Below, one piece after another: positions 10,976 to 19,759 of a stretch of DNA of 64,000 nt (position 1 is its first letter; every line of letters begins with the position of its first letter). Source of the stretch: Saccharopolyspora sp. NFXS83 (lineage in GTDB: Bacteria > Actinomycetota > Actinomycetes > Mycobacteriales > Pseudonocardiaceae); the NCBI RefSeq assembly GCF_026241095.1, contig NZ_JAPFGB010000001.1:310001-374000 (forward strand). The letters are read 5' to 3'. Position numbers and translations under genes: made by a program. The notes under the pieces are model-generated. The model was given only the letters and a program-made list of their open reading frames with translations. It was not told where the DNA came from and searched no databases.

Positions 10976-11290
10976 GGTCTGCTGGCGGGTGTTCGGGCCG
11001 CGGCACCTCGGGTGACGTGTCGTCACCGGAGGCCTGCTCCGCGTAGCGGGATCGGCGTCGGGCCGGCCCGCGGGCCGGGATGGGTGGCACCTCCGGCTTC
11101 CACGAAGGCGTGGACGGAGGTTCTCGAAGGTGCCGGGAACTGAACACTAGGCGCGCTGATCCGCTCTTCCGGGTTCGATTCAGAGCCCGGTTCGAGGGAT
11201 GGGCTGCGCCGAGGTACGGAGCGCAGCGTGTTCGGCGTAGCCTGTCGAAGCTCACGGTGCCCCACGTGGCCTTGGAGGAGGGCGTCGCCG
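10976..11290. other. Intergenic region with three inverted repeats, no gene seen
   Basis: This 315-base gap follows the polyprenyl synthase. A perfect 7-bp hairpin with a 3-base loop lies at 11011-11027 (GGTGACG/CGTCACC), a 16-bp perfect palindrome CCGGCCCGCGGGCCGG at 11063-11078, and a compound hairpin at 11089-11121 (ACCTCCG...CGGAGGT enclosing CCACG/CGTGG). None has a T-tract. The first could be a weak terminator; the others may be regulatory. Confidence 0.5.
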
Positions 11291-12763
11291 GTGGTGTGGC
11301 TGTTTACGCAGGTGTGGTTGTGGAGTGTCGCCGCGTTCCTGCTCGGATCTGTGATCACCTGGTTGTTGTTCGTGGTGCCGCTGCGGCGGAAGCTGCGCAA
11401 GGTCAGGTCCGAGTTCGCCGAGCACGTGGCGCAGCAGGGCACGCGCAACGACCGGCAGGCCCGGCGCCCGCACGACCCGGCGCCGCCGCGGAAGGTCGAG
11501 CGCACCACGGTCCAGCCGCGCTGGGAGCAGGAACCGGACGAGGAGCCGCTGCCGGAGGTCCCCGCGCCGCCGCCGCAGCCGGCGCACACCGCCCGGCTGC
11601 CGCACCCGGGCGCGGAGCAGCCAGCCGGGGCCGATGCTCGCGCCGAGGTGTCGGTGCGGGGCGGCTCGCAGGTCGCCGACCTCGTGGTCGACGACGACTC
11701 GGCGCGCCCCACCGAGCAGCGCCCGCAGCAGCAGGCGACTCCGCCCGCCCGGCCCACCGGGGCGTGGCAGGAGGACGAGAGCGCGTACGCGGGCCGCTCC
11801 AGCGGCGGCTGGTGGCCCAGCCGCGGCCGGGACGACGAGACGCCGCCGCCCGCGAACCGGCCCGCGCCGTGGACCATCCCTGCCGACCACGACGCCGAGC
11901 AGGACGCCCCGCGTCCGTCCGCCGCCGACATCGGGCAGGCGCTCGGGCGCGGTGAGAACGCGTCCGTCGACCCGGTGGCCGACCGTCCCGTCGAGTCCGC
12001 GAGCACCTGGTTCCAGAAGGACGCCGCGCCGGACGACGCCGATCCCGCTGAGCCGGCGCGGTCCGCGGAATCGACCAACGGCGGCACCGAGATCTTCGCG
12101 CGGCCAGACACCGGCGCCGAGGCTCCGGCCAGGTCCGGCCCACCCGGACTGTCCGGTGCGGCCGAGCTGTCCGCGGCCTTGGGCCTCTCGGACCTGGCGA
12201 GCTCGCCGCGGCCCGCCTCCGAACGGGCCGCCGAAACGGCCGACGAACCGGTCGAGGAGACCGCCGAGCCGACTCCGGAACCGGAGCCCGAACCGGAGCT
12301 CCCCGCGGAACCCGCCGCGTCCGACCAGACCGAGGAGCGCGGGGACGACCACGGTTTCGCCGGCAACCTGCGTGCGCTGGTGGAGAGCCGTGGCAGCGAG
12401 TTCGCCGACTTGGCGGGCACGCCCAGCCACTCCCCGGACGTGCCGGTGATCGCCGAGTCCGAGCAGACCCCGTTGCCGCGCCGCACGCCCGGCGCCGGGC
12501 CGCGCCCGGGCATGCCGCAGGCCCCGCGTTCGCCGGGGGCGGCCTGGCACGCCGACCCGCAGGCGCAGGCCAACCGCAGGCGCGAGTCGCTGGCCGCGCC
12601 GCAGGAGCCGTCGCAGCAGGACGGCCACATGATCAAGGGAGATTTCGGTTCGCGGCGCTACCACGCGCCGGACTCACCGCACTACGACCGCATCGTCGCC
12701 GAGGTCTGGTTCCGCAGCGAAGCCGACGCCGAAGAAGCGGGCTTCGTCGCCTGGAACGACTGA
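11291..12763 (+). CDS. Membrane-anchored protein with long disordered stretch and C-terminal sunset-like domain
   Basis: This 490-residue protein has one N-terminal transmembrane helix (residues 4-26), a short basic segment and then about 400 residues rich in Pro, Glu, Ala and Asp with no predicted fold. The final 45 residues are conserved in look: IKGDFGSRRYHAPDSPHYDR followed by VAEVWFRSEADAEEAGFVAW. I recall this as the small sunset domain seen at the C-terminus of several actinobacterial proteins, such as ArfC-like proteins. The topology suggests a cytoplasmic tail. GTG at 11291 lies 8 bases after GGAGGAGGG. Function is unknown. Confidence 0.72.
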   Translation: MVWLFTQVWLWSVAAFLLGSVITWLLFVVPLRRKLRKVRSEFAEHVAQQGTRNDRQARRPHDPAPPRKVERTTVQPRWEQEPDEEPLPEVPAPPPQPAHTARLPHPGAEQPAGADARAEVSVRGGSQVADLVVDDDSARPTEQRPQQQATPPARPTGAWQEDESAYAGRSSGGWWPSRGRDDETPPPANRPAPWTIPADHDAEQDAPRPSAADIGQALGRGENASVDPVADRPVESASTWFQKDAAPDDADPAEPARSAESTNGGTEIFARPDTGAEAPARSGPPGLSGAAELSAALGLSDLASSPRPASERAAETADEPVEETAEPTPEPEPEPELPAEPAASDQTEERGDDHGFAGNLRALVESRGSEFADLAGTPSHSPDVPVIAESEQTPLPRRTPGAGPRPGMPQAPRSPGAAWHADPQAQANRRRESLAAPQEPSQQDGHMIKGDFGSRRYHAPDSPHYDRIVAEVWFRSEADAEEAGFVAWND

Positions 12764-12781
12764 ACCTCCGCGAGAAGTGGG

Positions 12782-12816
12782 CGAAGCCGCCTCCGCACCG
12801 GGCGGGGGCGGCTTCG
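12782..12816. terminator. Hairpin between convergent genes
   Basis: A 10-bp perfect stem (CGAAGCCGCC / GGCGGCTTCG) sits between the convergent sunset-domain gene and the Lrp regulator gene. It has no long T-tract. Because it is symmetric it could end transcripts from both sides. Confidence 0.65.
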
Positions 12817-12830
12817 TCGTGCGCGGGCCT

Positions 12831-13280
12831 TCACGGTTGCGGCGGACGCTCCAGCAGCCTGGACAGCACCACCGTCGACACGGTGCGGCTGATGAACTCC
12901 ACCGCGCGCAACCGTTCCAGCGCGGTCTCCAAGTGGTGGATGTCCGCGGCCCGCAGGTGCACGATCGCGTCGGCCGGGCCGGACACCGTGTAGGCGGCCA
13001 CCACCTCCGGCAGCGGTTCCAGGCCGCTGCGGATGCGGTGCGTGGGCACGTTGCCGTGGCAGTGCACCTCGACGAAGGCCTCCGTCCCCCACCCCAGCGC
13101 CTCCGGATCGACGACCGCGGTGAACCCGCGGAGGATCCCCACGTCCAGCAGCTTGTCCACCCGGCGCTTCACCGCGGGGGCGGAGAGCCCGACCACGGCG
13201 CCGATCTCGGCGTAGCTCGCCCGCGCGTCCGTCACCAGCTGCGAAACGATTCGCTGATCCAAGGTGTCCATGCGCAACAT
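12831..13280 (-). CDS. Lrp/AsnC-family transcriptional regulator
   Basis: This 149-residue regulator has an N-terminal winged-helix (DQRIVSQLVTDARASYAEIG ... LSAPAVKRRVDKL) and a C-terminal RAM ligand-binding domain (TEAFVEVHCHGN..., then VVAAYTVSGPADAIVHLRAAD). It is divergent from the dimethylarginase-like gene, 65 bases away, so it probably controls that gene and itself in response to an amino acid such as arginine or ornithine. A second in-frame ATG at 13271 is an equally good start. The pairing of AsnC-type regulator and DDAH-like enzyme is also known from mycobacteria. Confidence 0.9.
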   Translation of the reverse strand: MLRMDTLDQRIVSQLVTDARASYAEIGAVVGLSAPAVKRRVDKLLDVGILRGFTAVVDPEALGWGTEAFVEVHCHGNVPTHRIRSGLEPLPEVVAAYTVSGPADAIVHLRAADIHHLETALERLRAVEFISRTVSTVVLSRLLERPPQP

Positions 13281-13345
13281 ACTGCCGCATTTCGCGCAAT
13301 GGAGCGTTATTGAACGTCGTCGGAGGCCCGATTAGATTTCGTATC
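13281..13345. promoter_or_regulatory. Divergent promoter region with likely Lrp-type operator
   Basis: The short divergent spacer is noticeably more A+T-rich than its surroundings. It contains an imperfect inverted repeat, GCGCAAT (13294-13300) facing ATTGAACG (13309-13316). This is the kind of spaced dyad Lrp-family dimers bind. It was identified by eye only. Confidence 0.45.
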
Positions 13346-14212
13346 ATGACGGTCACCGCCGCATTCGCGGATCAGCACGCCGCGCCGCGCCCCGGCGCCC
13401 GCACTCCCACGTTGCGCAACTACGTGATGTGCCCGCCGGAGCACTTCGCGGTGGAGTACGTGATCAACCCGTGGATGGATCCGGACGAACCGGTCGACGT
13501 CGCGGTGGCGATGCGGCAGTGGCGGGAGCTCAAGGACACCTACGAGCGCCTCGGCCACGCCGTGTCGGTGGTGCCCGCGCAGCCCGGACTGCCGGACATG
13601 GTGTTCGCGGCGAACTCCGGCACCGTCGTCGGTGGCCGGGTGCTGGGCTCCCGGTTCCGCGCCGAGCAGCGCGCGGCGGAAGCCGAGCACTTCCGCCGCT
13701 GGTTCAGCGAGAACGGCTACCGCGAGATCGTGATGCCCGCGCGGATCAACGAGGCCGAGGGCGACTTCGCGTGGACGGGCGGCCTGCTGCTGGCGGGCAC
13801 CGGTTTCCGCACCGACCCGGAGGCGCACGCGGAGGCGCAGGAGGCGCTGGGCGTGCCGGTGGTCTCGCTGCGGCTGGTCGACGCCCGCTACTACCACCTG
13901 GACACCGCGCTGTTCGTCCTGGAGCAGGGCGCGCACCCGCAGATCGCCTACTACCCGGAGGCGTTCTCGCCGGGTTCGCGGCGAGTGCTGCAGCGGCTGT
14001 TCCCGGACGCGGTGATCGCCGACGCCGCCGACGCCTCGTGCCTCGGGCTCAACGGCGTCTCGGACGGCCGGAACGTGGTGCTGCCGCTGGAGGCGACCGG
14101 ACTCGCCGAGCAGCTGCGGTCGCGCGGGTACGAGCCGATCCACGTGGACGTTTCGGAGCTGCGCAAGTCGGGCGGTGGCCCGAAGTGCTGCACGATGGAA
14201 CTGCACGGCTGA
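13346..14212 (+). CDS. ddaH: Dimethylarginine dimethylaminohydrolase-like amidinohydrolase
   Basis: This 288-residue pentein-fold enzyme has the catalytic features of the DDAH/arginine deiminase group. These are the substrate-binding stretch MVFAANSG, the EGDF motif, the catalytic His in YYHLDTALF near residue 183 and the nucleophilic Cys in KCCTMEL near residue 280. The expected reaction is hydrolysis of N-omega-methylated arginine (or a related guanidino compound) to citrulline plus amine. ATG at 13346 is chosen over a TTG at 13310 because the alignable sequence begins later and the spacer is needed for a divergent promoter. Substrate is inferred from family only. Confidence 0.85.
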   Translation: MTVTAAFADQHAAPRPGARTPTLRNYVMCPPEHFAVEYVINPWMDPDEPVDVAVAMRQWRELKDTYERLGHAVSVVPAQPGLPDMVFAANSGTVVGGRVLGSRFRAEQRAAEAEHFRRWFSENGYREIVMPARINEAEGDFAWTGGLLLAGTGFRTDPEAHAEAQEALGVPVVSLRLVDARYYHLDTALFVLEQGAHPQIAYYPEAFSPGSRRVLQRLFPDAVIADAADASCLGLNGVSDGRNVVLPLEATGLAEQLRSRGYEPIHVDVSELRKSGGGPKCCTMELHG

Positions 14213-14227
14213 GCCGATCAGCCGGGG

Positions 14228-14257
14228 GCGCCGACGGTTCCCCGCAACCGTCGGCGC
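14228..14257. terminator. Bidirectional hairpin terminator
   Basis: A perfect 12-bp stem (GCGCCGACGGTT / AACCGTCGGCGC) with a 6-base loop lies between the convergent ddaH and YceI-like genes. Confidence 0.8.
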
Positions 14258-14264
14258 GAAGCGA

Positions 14265-15173
14265 TCACTGCTCCAGCACGGCCTGCACGCCGAGTTCGAT
14301 GTCGATGGTGGGGCCTACGACGGCGATGCCCTTGGCGAGCGTCGCCTGCCAGTTCACGGCGTAGTCCTCGCGGCGCAGGCTGGTCGTGGCGCGGCAGGCG
14401 GCCCGGCGGTCGCTGTCGAACCCGGGGCCCTGCCAGGTGCGCTGACCCAGGTAGGCGGTGTCGAGCTGCACGTTGCTGCTGCTGCCGCGCAGCGTGAACG
14501 CGCCGTCGATGAGCCAGCGGTCGCCGCGGACCTGGTGGAACTTCGTGCTGCTGAAGTACAGCTTCGGGTAGTTCTCCACGTCGAGGAAGTCCGCCGACTT
14601 CAGGTGCGTGTCCCGCATGTTCACGCCGGTGTCGATGCTGTCGGCGTCGATCACCACGTCGATCCGGGAGTCCTCGAAGCGCGGCGCGACCTGGATCTGG
14701 CCCTCGAAGGAGTTGAACCGGCCGCGGATCTTCGACATGCCGACGTGCTGCGCGACGAAGTGGATCTCGGTGTGGGTGGGGTCGAAGGTCCACACCCCCG
14801 GCTGCGGCAGCGCCAGCGAGTTGTCCGACTCCAGCCGCACGCCGCCGAGCGAGGTGTGCTGGTTGACCCGCACCTCGATGCGCGCGCTCTTGCGCTTGAA
14901 CCCGCCCGCGCTGATCGAGATCTTGTGCATGCCCGGTTGCACCGTTGCGAGGAACGAGCCGTAGCTGTCCGTCTCGGAGTGCGCGATCTGCTGGTTGAGC
15001 CGGTCGGTGATGGTGACCAGCGCCCCCGGCAGCAGCTTGCCCATCTCGTCGTGCACCTGGCAGCTGATCACGCCGCCATCGAGGGGGGTTTCCGGGAGGT
15101 ATCCGGCGTTTCCGGCGCCGGGCCGTGGTGCGGCGCCGGTGTTGCCGCGGCGCCTGCGCAATTTGGCGAACAT
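14265..15173 (-). CDS. YceI-like lipid-binding protein with N-terminal carboxypeptidase-regulatory-like domain
   Basis: This is a 302-residue protein in two parts. Residues about 33-115 look like a carboxypeptidase regulatory (beta-sandwich) domain (GVISCQVHDEMGKLLPGALVTI ... GSFLATVQPGMHKISISAGGF). Residues about 125-300 are a YceI beta-barrel (WTFDPTHTEIHFVAQHVG...KIRGRFNSFEG, then YPKLYFSSTKF). YceI proteins bind polyisoprenoids or similar lipids. There is no signal peptide; the N-terminus is basic, so it may be cytoplasmic. AAAGGA precedes the ATG. The gene stands alone between terminators. Confidence 0.82.
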   Translation of the reverse strand: MFAKLRRRRGNTGAAPRPGAGNAGYLPETPLDGGVISCQVHDEMGKLLPGALVTITDRLNQQIAHSETDSYGSFLATVQPGMHKISISAGGFKRKSARIEVRVNQHTSLGGVRLESDNSLALPQPGVWTFDPTHTEIHFVAQHVGMSKIRGRFNSFEGQIQVAPRFEDSRIDVVIDADSIDTGVNMRDTHLKSADFLDVENYPKLYFSSTKFHQVRGDRWLIDGAFTLRGSSSNVQLDTAYLGQRTWQGPGFDSDRRAACRATTSLRREDYAVNWQATLAKGIAVVGPTIDIELGVQAVLEQ

Positions 15174-15191
15174 CTAGGATCCTTTCCGCTC

Positions 15192-15213
15192 TCCCGCCAA
15201 CCCCCAGGCGGGA
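15192..15213 (-). promoter_or_regulatory. Hairpin in the leader of the YceI-like gene
   Basis: A 7-bp stem (TCCCGCC / GGCGGGA) with an 8-base loop lies 19 bases upstream of the minus-strand start. It could be a 5' stabilising hairpin or an operator. The rest of the 295-base divergent gap up to the htpX start shows no gene. Confidence 0.35.
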
Positions 15214-15468
15214 AAGTTGTTCTTTCGGTGGCGCGGCCATGCTAGGCCCGATGGATCTTGGCGTCCCGGTCCCATGTGGTCTGATCGCGCCGTTGCAGGT
15301 CATCGTTGCACCATGGTCGAATCGGTCTGGACCTCTCGGGTGGCGTGCGGCACCCACGAGTGCGGAACTTCGGTCGTGCGCCAAGCGTTTTCCCTATGAC
15401 TCCCGACCACGTCGACGAGTGACGTCGCAGGTCGAGGGCGTTCCAGCAGAGCCCGGAGGAGAAGCACG

Positions 15469-16371
15469 GTGAGCAGCGACAGGCACGGAGGGCGTGGCGT
15501 AGTGGGCGGGCATTTCAACGGGCTCAAGACCGCGCTGCTGCTCGGCGGGATGAGCGCCCTGGTCCTTCTGGTCGGTTCCTTGTTCGGCCGGATGGGCCTG
15601 GTCGTCGCGCTGGTCGTGGCGCTGGGCATGAACGGCTACGCCTATTTCAATTCGGCAAAGCTGGCGTTGCGTTCCATGCACGCGCGTCCCGTGTCCGAAG
15701 CGGAGCAGCCCGCGATGTACCGCATCGTCCGGGAGTTGGCCACCTCCGCCCGTCAGCCGATGCCCGCGCTGTACCTCAGCCCGACCCGGGCGCCGAACGC
15801 GTTCGCTACCGGCCGCAACCCGCGCAACGCCGCCGTCTGCTGCACGACCGGCATCCTCGAACTGCTCGACGAGCGGGAGCTGCGCGCCGTGCTCGGCCAC
15901 GAGCTGTCCCACGTCTACAACCGGGACATCCTGATCTCCAGCGTCGCGGGGGCGCTGGCGAGCGTGGTGACGTTCCTGGCGAACTTCGGGATGCTGTTCG
16001 GGATGTTCGGCGGCAACGACGAGAACCGGCCGAGCCCGGTGGCGATGCTGCTGATCGCCCTGCTCGGGCCGGTGGCGGCGGCCGTGGTGCAGATGGCGGT
16101 GAGCCGCTCCCGCGAGTACCAGGCGGACGCGTCCGGCGCCGAGCTCACCGGGGACCCGCTGGCGCTCGCCTCGGCGCTGCGCAAGCTGGAGCGCGGCACG
16201 CAGGAGGCCCCGCTCGCCCCGGATCCGAAGCTCGTCTCGCAGTCCCACCTGATGATCGCCAACCCGTTCCGCCCCGGTGAGCGGATGGCCCGCCTGTTCT
16301 CCACCCACCCGCCCATCAGCGACCGGGTGCAACGCCTGGAAGGCATGGCGGGCCGACGCCTCATGCCGTGA
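15469..16371 (+). CDS. htpX: Zinc metalloprotease HtpX (M48 family)
   Basis: This 300-residue membrane protease degrades misfolded membrane proteins. It has the zinc motif HELSH at residues 144-148, the third ligand Glu in [12 protein letters not shown] near residue 215, and four hydrophobic segments (two at the N-terminus, two after the zinc motif). GTG start follows GGAGGAGAAG. Length matches the family. It converges on rmlA with only about 20 bases between stops. Confidence 0.95.
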   Translation: MSSDRHGGRGVVGGHFNGLKTALLLGGMSALVLLVGSLFGRMGLVVALVVALGMNGYAYFNSAKLALRSMHARPVSEAEQPAMYRIVRELATSARQPMPALYLSPTRAPNAFATGRNPRNAAVCCTTGILELLDERELRAVLGHELSHVYNRDILISSVAGALASVVTFLANFGMLFGMFGGNDENRPSPVAMLLIALLGPVAAAVVQMAVSRSREYQADASGAELTGDPLALASALRKLERGTQEAPLAPDPKLVSQSHLMIANPFRPGERMARLFSTHPPISDRVQRLEGMAGRRLMP

Positions 16372-16392
16372 GTCGCGTTCGCGGGGACGACG

Positions 16393-17274
16393 TCAGGTGG
16401 TGGCGCCGGCAGAGCGGGCCACTTCCATGACGTATTCGCCGTAGGCGGACTTGGCGAGCTTGGTGCCGAGGGCGTGGCACTGCTCCGCGGAGATGAAGCC
16501 CATCCGCAGCGCGATCTCCTCCAGGCACGCGATGCGGACTCCCTGGCGGTGTTCCAGCACCTGCACGAACTGGCCCGCTTCCAGCAGCGAATCGTGGGTA
16601 CCGGTGTCCAGCCAGGCGTAGCCCCGGCCCAGTTCCGTCAGATGAGCCCGCCCTTGCCGCAGGTAGGCCATGTTCACGTCGGTGATCTCCAGCTCGCCGC
16701 GGGGCGACGGCGTCAGGCCGCGGGCGATGTCCACCACGTCGTTGTCGTAGAAGTAGAGGCCGGTGATGGCCTTGTTGGACCGCGGCTGCTCCGGCTTCTC
16801 CACGATGGACACGAGCTTCCCGCCGGAGTCGACCTCGCCGACGCCGTAGCGGTGCGGGTCGCGCACCGGGTAGCCGAACAGCGTGCACCCGTGCAGGTCC
16901 CGGGTGCTCTGCTGCAACACCCGGGAGAACCCCTGGCCGTAGAAGATGTTGTCGCCGAGCACCAGCGCCACCGGGGCGGAGCCGATGAAGTCCGCGCCGA
17001 TCACGAAGGCCTCGGCGAGGCCGTTCGGCTGCGGCTGCTCCGCGTACTCGATGCTGACGCCGAACTGCGAACCGTCCCCGAGCAGCCGCTGGAACAGCGG
17101 CAGGTCCACTGGGGTGGAGATGAGCAGGATGTCCCGGATCCCGGCGAGCATCAGCACCGACAGCGGGTAGTACACCATCGGCTTGTCGTAGACGGGCAGC
17201 AGTTGCTTCGACACGCCTTGCGTCAACGGGTGCAGCCGGGTGCCGCTGCCACCCGCGAGCACGATTCCCTTCAC
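16393..17274 (-). CDS. rmlA: Glucose-1-phosphate thymidylyltransferase
   Basis: This 293-residue nucleotidyltransferase makes dTDP-glucose, the first step of dTDP-L-rhamnose synthesis. It has the nucleotide-binding motif [13 protein letters not shown] at the N-terminus, then [20 protein letters not shown] and EITDVN, all typical of RmlA. GTG at 17274 is chosen because it sits 8 bases after GGAGGG and directly precedes the conserved motif. Upstream in-frame codons encode an Arg/Ala-rich stretch that does not look like protein. Confidence 0.95.
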   Translation of the reverse strand: MKGIVLAGGSGTRLHPLTQGVSKQLLPVYDKPMVYYPLSVLMLAGIRDILLISTPVDLPLFQRLLGDGSQFGVSIEYAEQPQPNGLAEAFVIGADFIGSAPVALVLGDNIFYGQGFSRVLQQSTRDLHGCTLFGYPVRDPHRYGVGEVDSGGKLVSIVEKPEQPRSNKAITGLYFYDNDVVDIARGLTPSPRGELEITDVNMAYLRQGRAHLTELGRGYAWLDTGTHDSLLEAGQFVQVLEHRQGVRIACLEEIALRMGFISAEQCHALGTKLAKSAYGEYVMEVARSAGATT

Positions 17275-17519
17275 CCGGACATCCCTCCAGAGCCTGTCGG
17301 TCGTCACCACGGTAGACGACCCGACGCTGGAGGTAACCGCAGTTTCCCGTCGGCAGTGGCCCGTTCCACGCCCGCCGTGGACCCCTGAGCCGCTCAAGAT
17401 CAACGCGAATGGCTCTGCCGGGCCCCCCGAGGTCGCGGCGGCGCGTGTTCGGGCGGCTACGGCAACGGCAGGCGGTGTTCCGGATGCTCGGCGTGCTCGC
17501 CGCGCCCGGGATCCCCGGA

Positions 17520-17552
17520 CCGGGTGCCGCACCTGCCCTGCCTGGCACCCGG
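17520..17552. terminator. Hairpin in the rmlA/yajQ gap
   Basis: A 9-bp perfect stem (CCGGGTGCC / GGCACCCGG) with a 15-base loop lies in the 316-base gap between the rmlA start and the YajQ stop. It may belong to termination of the YajQ transcript. The gap otherwise holds no gene and probably the rmlA promoter. Confidence 0.45.
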
Positions 17553-17564
17553 CCTGGTTCCGCG

Positions 17565-17589
17565 CCCGGCCCGCATCGAAGCGGCCGGG
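17565..17589 (-). terminator. Hairpin directly after the YajQ stop codon
   Basis: A 7-bp stem (CCCGGCC / GGCCGGG) with an 11-base loop abuts the minus-strand stop. No T-tract is present. Confidence 0.45.
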
Positions 17590-17590
17590 A

Positions 17591-18082
17591 TCAGCGGAAG
17601 TTCTCGAACTGCAGCGCCACGTCGAAGTCGGTGGACTTCAACAGCTGGATCACGTTCTGCAGGTCGTCCTTCTTCTTGCCCGAGACCCGCAGCTGCTCGC
17701 CCTGGATCTGCGCCTGCACGCCCTTCGGGCCCTCGTCGCGGATCTTCTTCGAGATCTTCTTCGCCACGTCCTGCTCGATGCCCTGCACGACCTTGCCGCT
17801 GACCCGGTACACCTGCCCTGAGCTGGCGGGATCACCCACGTCGAACGCCTTCAACGAGATACCGCGCTTGATCAGCTTCTCCTTGAACACCTCGATCGCG
17901 GCCCGGCACCGCTCCTCGGTCTCGGACTCCAGCGCGATCGCCTCCTGCCCCGACCACTGGATCTTCGTGCCCGTACCGCGGAAGTCGAACCGGTTCGCCA
18001 ACTCCTTGGCGGCCTGGTTCAGCGCGTTGTCCACTTCCTGCCGGTCCACCTTGCTCACCACGTCGAACGACGGGTCTGCCAC
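17591..18082 (-). CDS. YajQ-family nucleotide-binding protein
   Basis: This 163-residue protein matches the full YajQ length and pattern: [20 protein letters not shown] at the start, [13 protein letters not shown], a middle segment [10 protein letters not shown] and a C-terminus ending [17 protein letters not shown]. YajQ proteins are small two-ferredoxin-fold proteins. Some bind cyclic di-GMP and act with transcription factors. GTG at 18082 follows AGGAGGT. The gene is divergent from tRNA-Tyr, a neighbourhood common in actinobacteria. Confidence 0.9.
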   Translation of the reverse strand: MADPSFDVVSKVDRQEVDNALNQAAKELANRFDFRGTGTKIQWSGQEAIALESETEERCRAAIEVFKEKLIKRGISLKAFDVGDPASSGQVYRVSGKVVQGIEQDVAKKISKKIRDEGPKGVQAQIQGEQLRVSGKKKDDLQNVIQLLKSTDFDVALQFENFR

Positions 18083-18207
18083 CTCGCATACCTCCTGTTG
18101 GAACGGGACGTCTCGCCCGGACACGCTACCGGCACCACCCCCTCCGGAACCGGTCGACGCACACCTGTATTCTTGTCCCCGCAAGCCAGCGCGAGCTGGC
18201 AGGCGCT

Positions 18208-18288
18208 GCCAGGTTGCCCGAGTGGCCAAAGGGAGCTGACTGTAAATCAGCCGCGAAAGCTTCGGAGGTTCGAATCCTCCACCTGGCA
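18208..18288 (+). tRNA. tRNA-Tyr (anticodon GTA), integration site
   Basis: A full cloverleaf can be drawn. The acceptor GCCAGGT pairs with ACCTGGC and the discriminator is A. The anticodon stem is GCTGA/TCAGC around loop CTGTAAA, and the T-arm is GGAGG-TTCGAAT-CCTCC. There is a short variable arm, and CCA is not encoded. The 3' part from the first base of the anticodon loop is the left copy of the 109-bp att repeat, so the integrated element restores the gene. Confidence 0.95.
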
Positions 18289-18348
18289 CACCAGCCGAAA
18301 TGGCCCGGTGACCTGCAAGAACAGGGTCACCGGGCCGTTTTGCGTTGT
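18240..18348 (+). repeat. attL: 109-bp direct repeat at the tRNA-Tyr 3' end
   Basis: This block is identical, base for base, to 33741-33849. It runs from the first base of the anticodon loop through the tRNA 3' end and the following terminator hairpin to TGCGTTGT. The sequences differ immediately outside the repeat on both sides. It marks the left end of the integrated element. Confidence 0.95.
18302..18341 (+). terminator. tRNA-Tyr terminator inside the att repeat
   Basis: A 12-bp perfect stem (GGCCCGGTGACC / GGTCACCGGGCC) is followed by GTTTT. The same hairpin recurs at 33803-33842 because it lies within the repeat, so the element carries its own copy. Confidence 0.85.
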
Positions 18349-18382
18349 ACGGCTGTGTACGGCCGCTAACGGCTCTGTGCGG

Positions 18383-19759
18383 CTAGTTCTGGCCAATCCC
18401 TGGCCACGGCCCAAGGGCCGCTCCGACCCGGTCACGGGCGGCTTGCTCGCCTCCGTCGAGGCACTTCGCGTACACCCGCAGGAGCACGCTCACGCTGTGC
18501 CCGGCCCAGGCGGCGACTCTCGTGGGTTCCACTCCTGCTGTGAGCCAGGTGGAGACTGCGGCGTGCCGCAAGTCGTAGGGCCGCCGGGCGAGCGATGAGC
18601 TGGCCACTGCTGGCACCAGGGTCGCCGTACGCGCATTCGCCCATGCTCGGCCGTACACGGTGCTCGACAACCGCTCTCGGCTCCGCGTGCCCCAGAAGAG
18701 GCGGCCACCCTTGCCGGTTCCGTGGTCGCGGAGATGCTGCTGAAGGTGCGCCGTGAGTTCCGGCGGACAGGGCACGGTCCGTGTGGTGAAGTCCTCACGG
18801 TGCTTGAGTGACCGTTCCTCGTTCGGGACACCGTTGTCCGAGTAATCGGCGGCGATCTCCGGGCTTGCAGCCGTGAGGTGGAGTTCTCCCCAACCTTTGG
18901 CGGGCAGGAGCAAGTTGTTCTTGCGCAAGTTCGTGGCCTCCTCGGGACGGAGGGCGGCGAAGTACATCACCGCGAAGAACGCGGTCAGCCTCGGCGACTT
19001 CTCCTTTACCGCTAGCAGCAGCGTTCGAGCCTGCACCGGATTCGCCACCGACTGCGAATCGACCTGACGGAGACGTGCGGTAGGCCGCTTCCCCTTGACC
19101 GCTTCCAACGGGTTGTCCGTCAGAGCCGTCTTTTCGATCGCGTAGCCGATCGCATCCCGCAGCGTTGTCCTCCGCAGCCGCACCGTGTCGTGAGCGGCGG
19201 GGGTGCCGTCCTGCTTCTTTTCGAGTCCACGCAGGACGGTTCTCATGGCCTCTGGATCGGCGAGATCCTCGACCTTGCGGCTGTGGTTCACGAACCACCG
19301 GGTCGTCTGCTGCGCGTCTTCTGATGCTGGCGCTTCTCGGGTGCTCGGGTTGAGGGAGCGGCGTAGTGCTCGGTTGAGCAGCTTCGGGTCCGGGTGCTCG
19401 TCGACGAGCATCGCGGTGGAGATCGCGACCAGGCCGTCTACCAAGCTCTTCCGGGATTTGGGGGCGAGGTTCGGCCACTTCATGTCCGCGAAGTCCTGGG
19501 CGAACGGCAGCCACGGGAATTCGGAGCGTTCCACTCGCAGCAACCGGACCGGCAGGCCGCTCCGGACGTCGAACGCTTCGCCCTTCTTCGCGGAGCTGAT
19601 GAGATCAGACCGGAAACTGTCGGCCTGGGCGGAGAGTTTGAACGATTCCTGCTTCGCCGTGCCCTCGACTTCCCAGCGCACTTGGTAGCTGGTGGTCTTG
19701 CCTTCTCGGTTCTTGCGCTGCCTGGTCTTGTAGATCCGAACCTTGTAAGTGGTGCTCAT
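18383..19759 (-). CDS. int: Tyrosine recombinase integrase of the AICE
   Basis: This 458-residue site-specific recombinase integrates and excises the element at tRNA-Tyr. It has an N-terminal arm-binding/SAM-like part and a C-terminal catalytic domain. Catalytic residues seen are Arg in FAALRPEEAT (near 270), the box PYDLRHAAVSTW (near 402, with Tyr in place of the first His), GHSVSVLLR, and the nucleophile Tyr in RVYAKCL (near 430). ATG at 19759 overlaps the excisionase stop (ATGA). The gene ends about 35 bases from attL, the usual position. Confidence 0.93.
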   Translation of the reverse strand: MSTTYKVRIYKTRQRKNREGKTTSYQVRWEVEGTAKQESFKLSAQADSFRSDLISSAKKGEAFDVRSGLPVRLLRVERSEFPWLPFAQDFADMKWPNLAPKSRKSLVDGLVAISTAMLVDEHPDPKLLNRALRRSLNPSTREAPASEDAQQTTRWFVNHSRKVEDLADPEAMRTVLRGLEKKQDGTPAAHDTVRLRRTTLRDAIGYAIEKTALTDNPLEAVKGKRPTARLRQVDSQSVANPVQARTLLLAVKEKSPRLTAFFAVMYFAALRPEEATNLRKNNLLLPAKGWGELHLTAASPEIAADYSDNGVPNEERSLKHREDFTTRTVPCPPELTAHLQQHLRDHGTGKGGRLFWGTRSRERLSSTVYGRAWANARTATLVPAVASSSLARRPYDLRHAAVSTWLTAGVEPTRVAAWAGHSVSVLLRVYAKCLDGGEQAARDRVGAALGPWPGIGQN

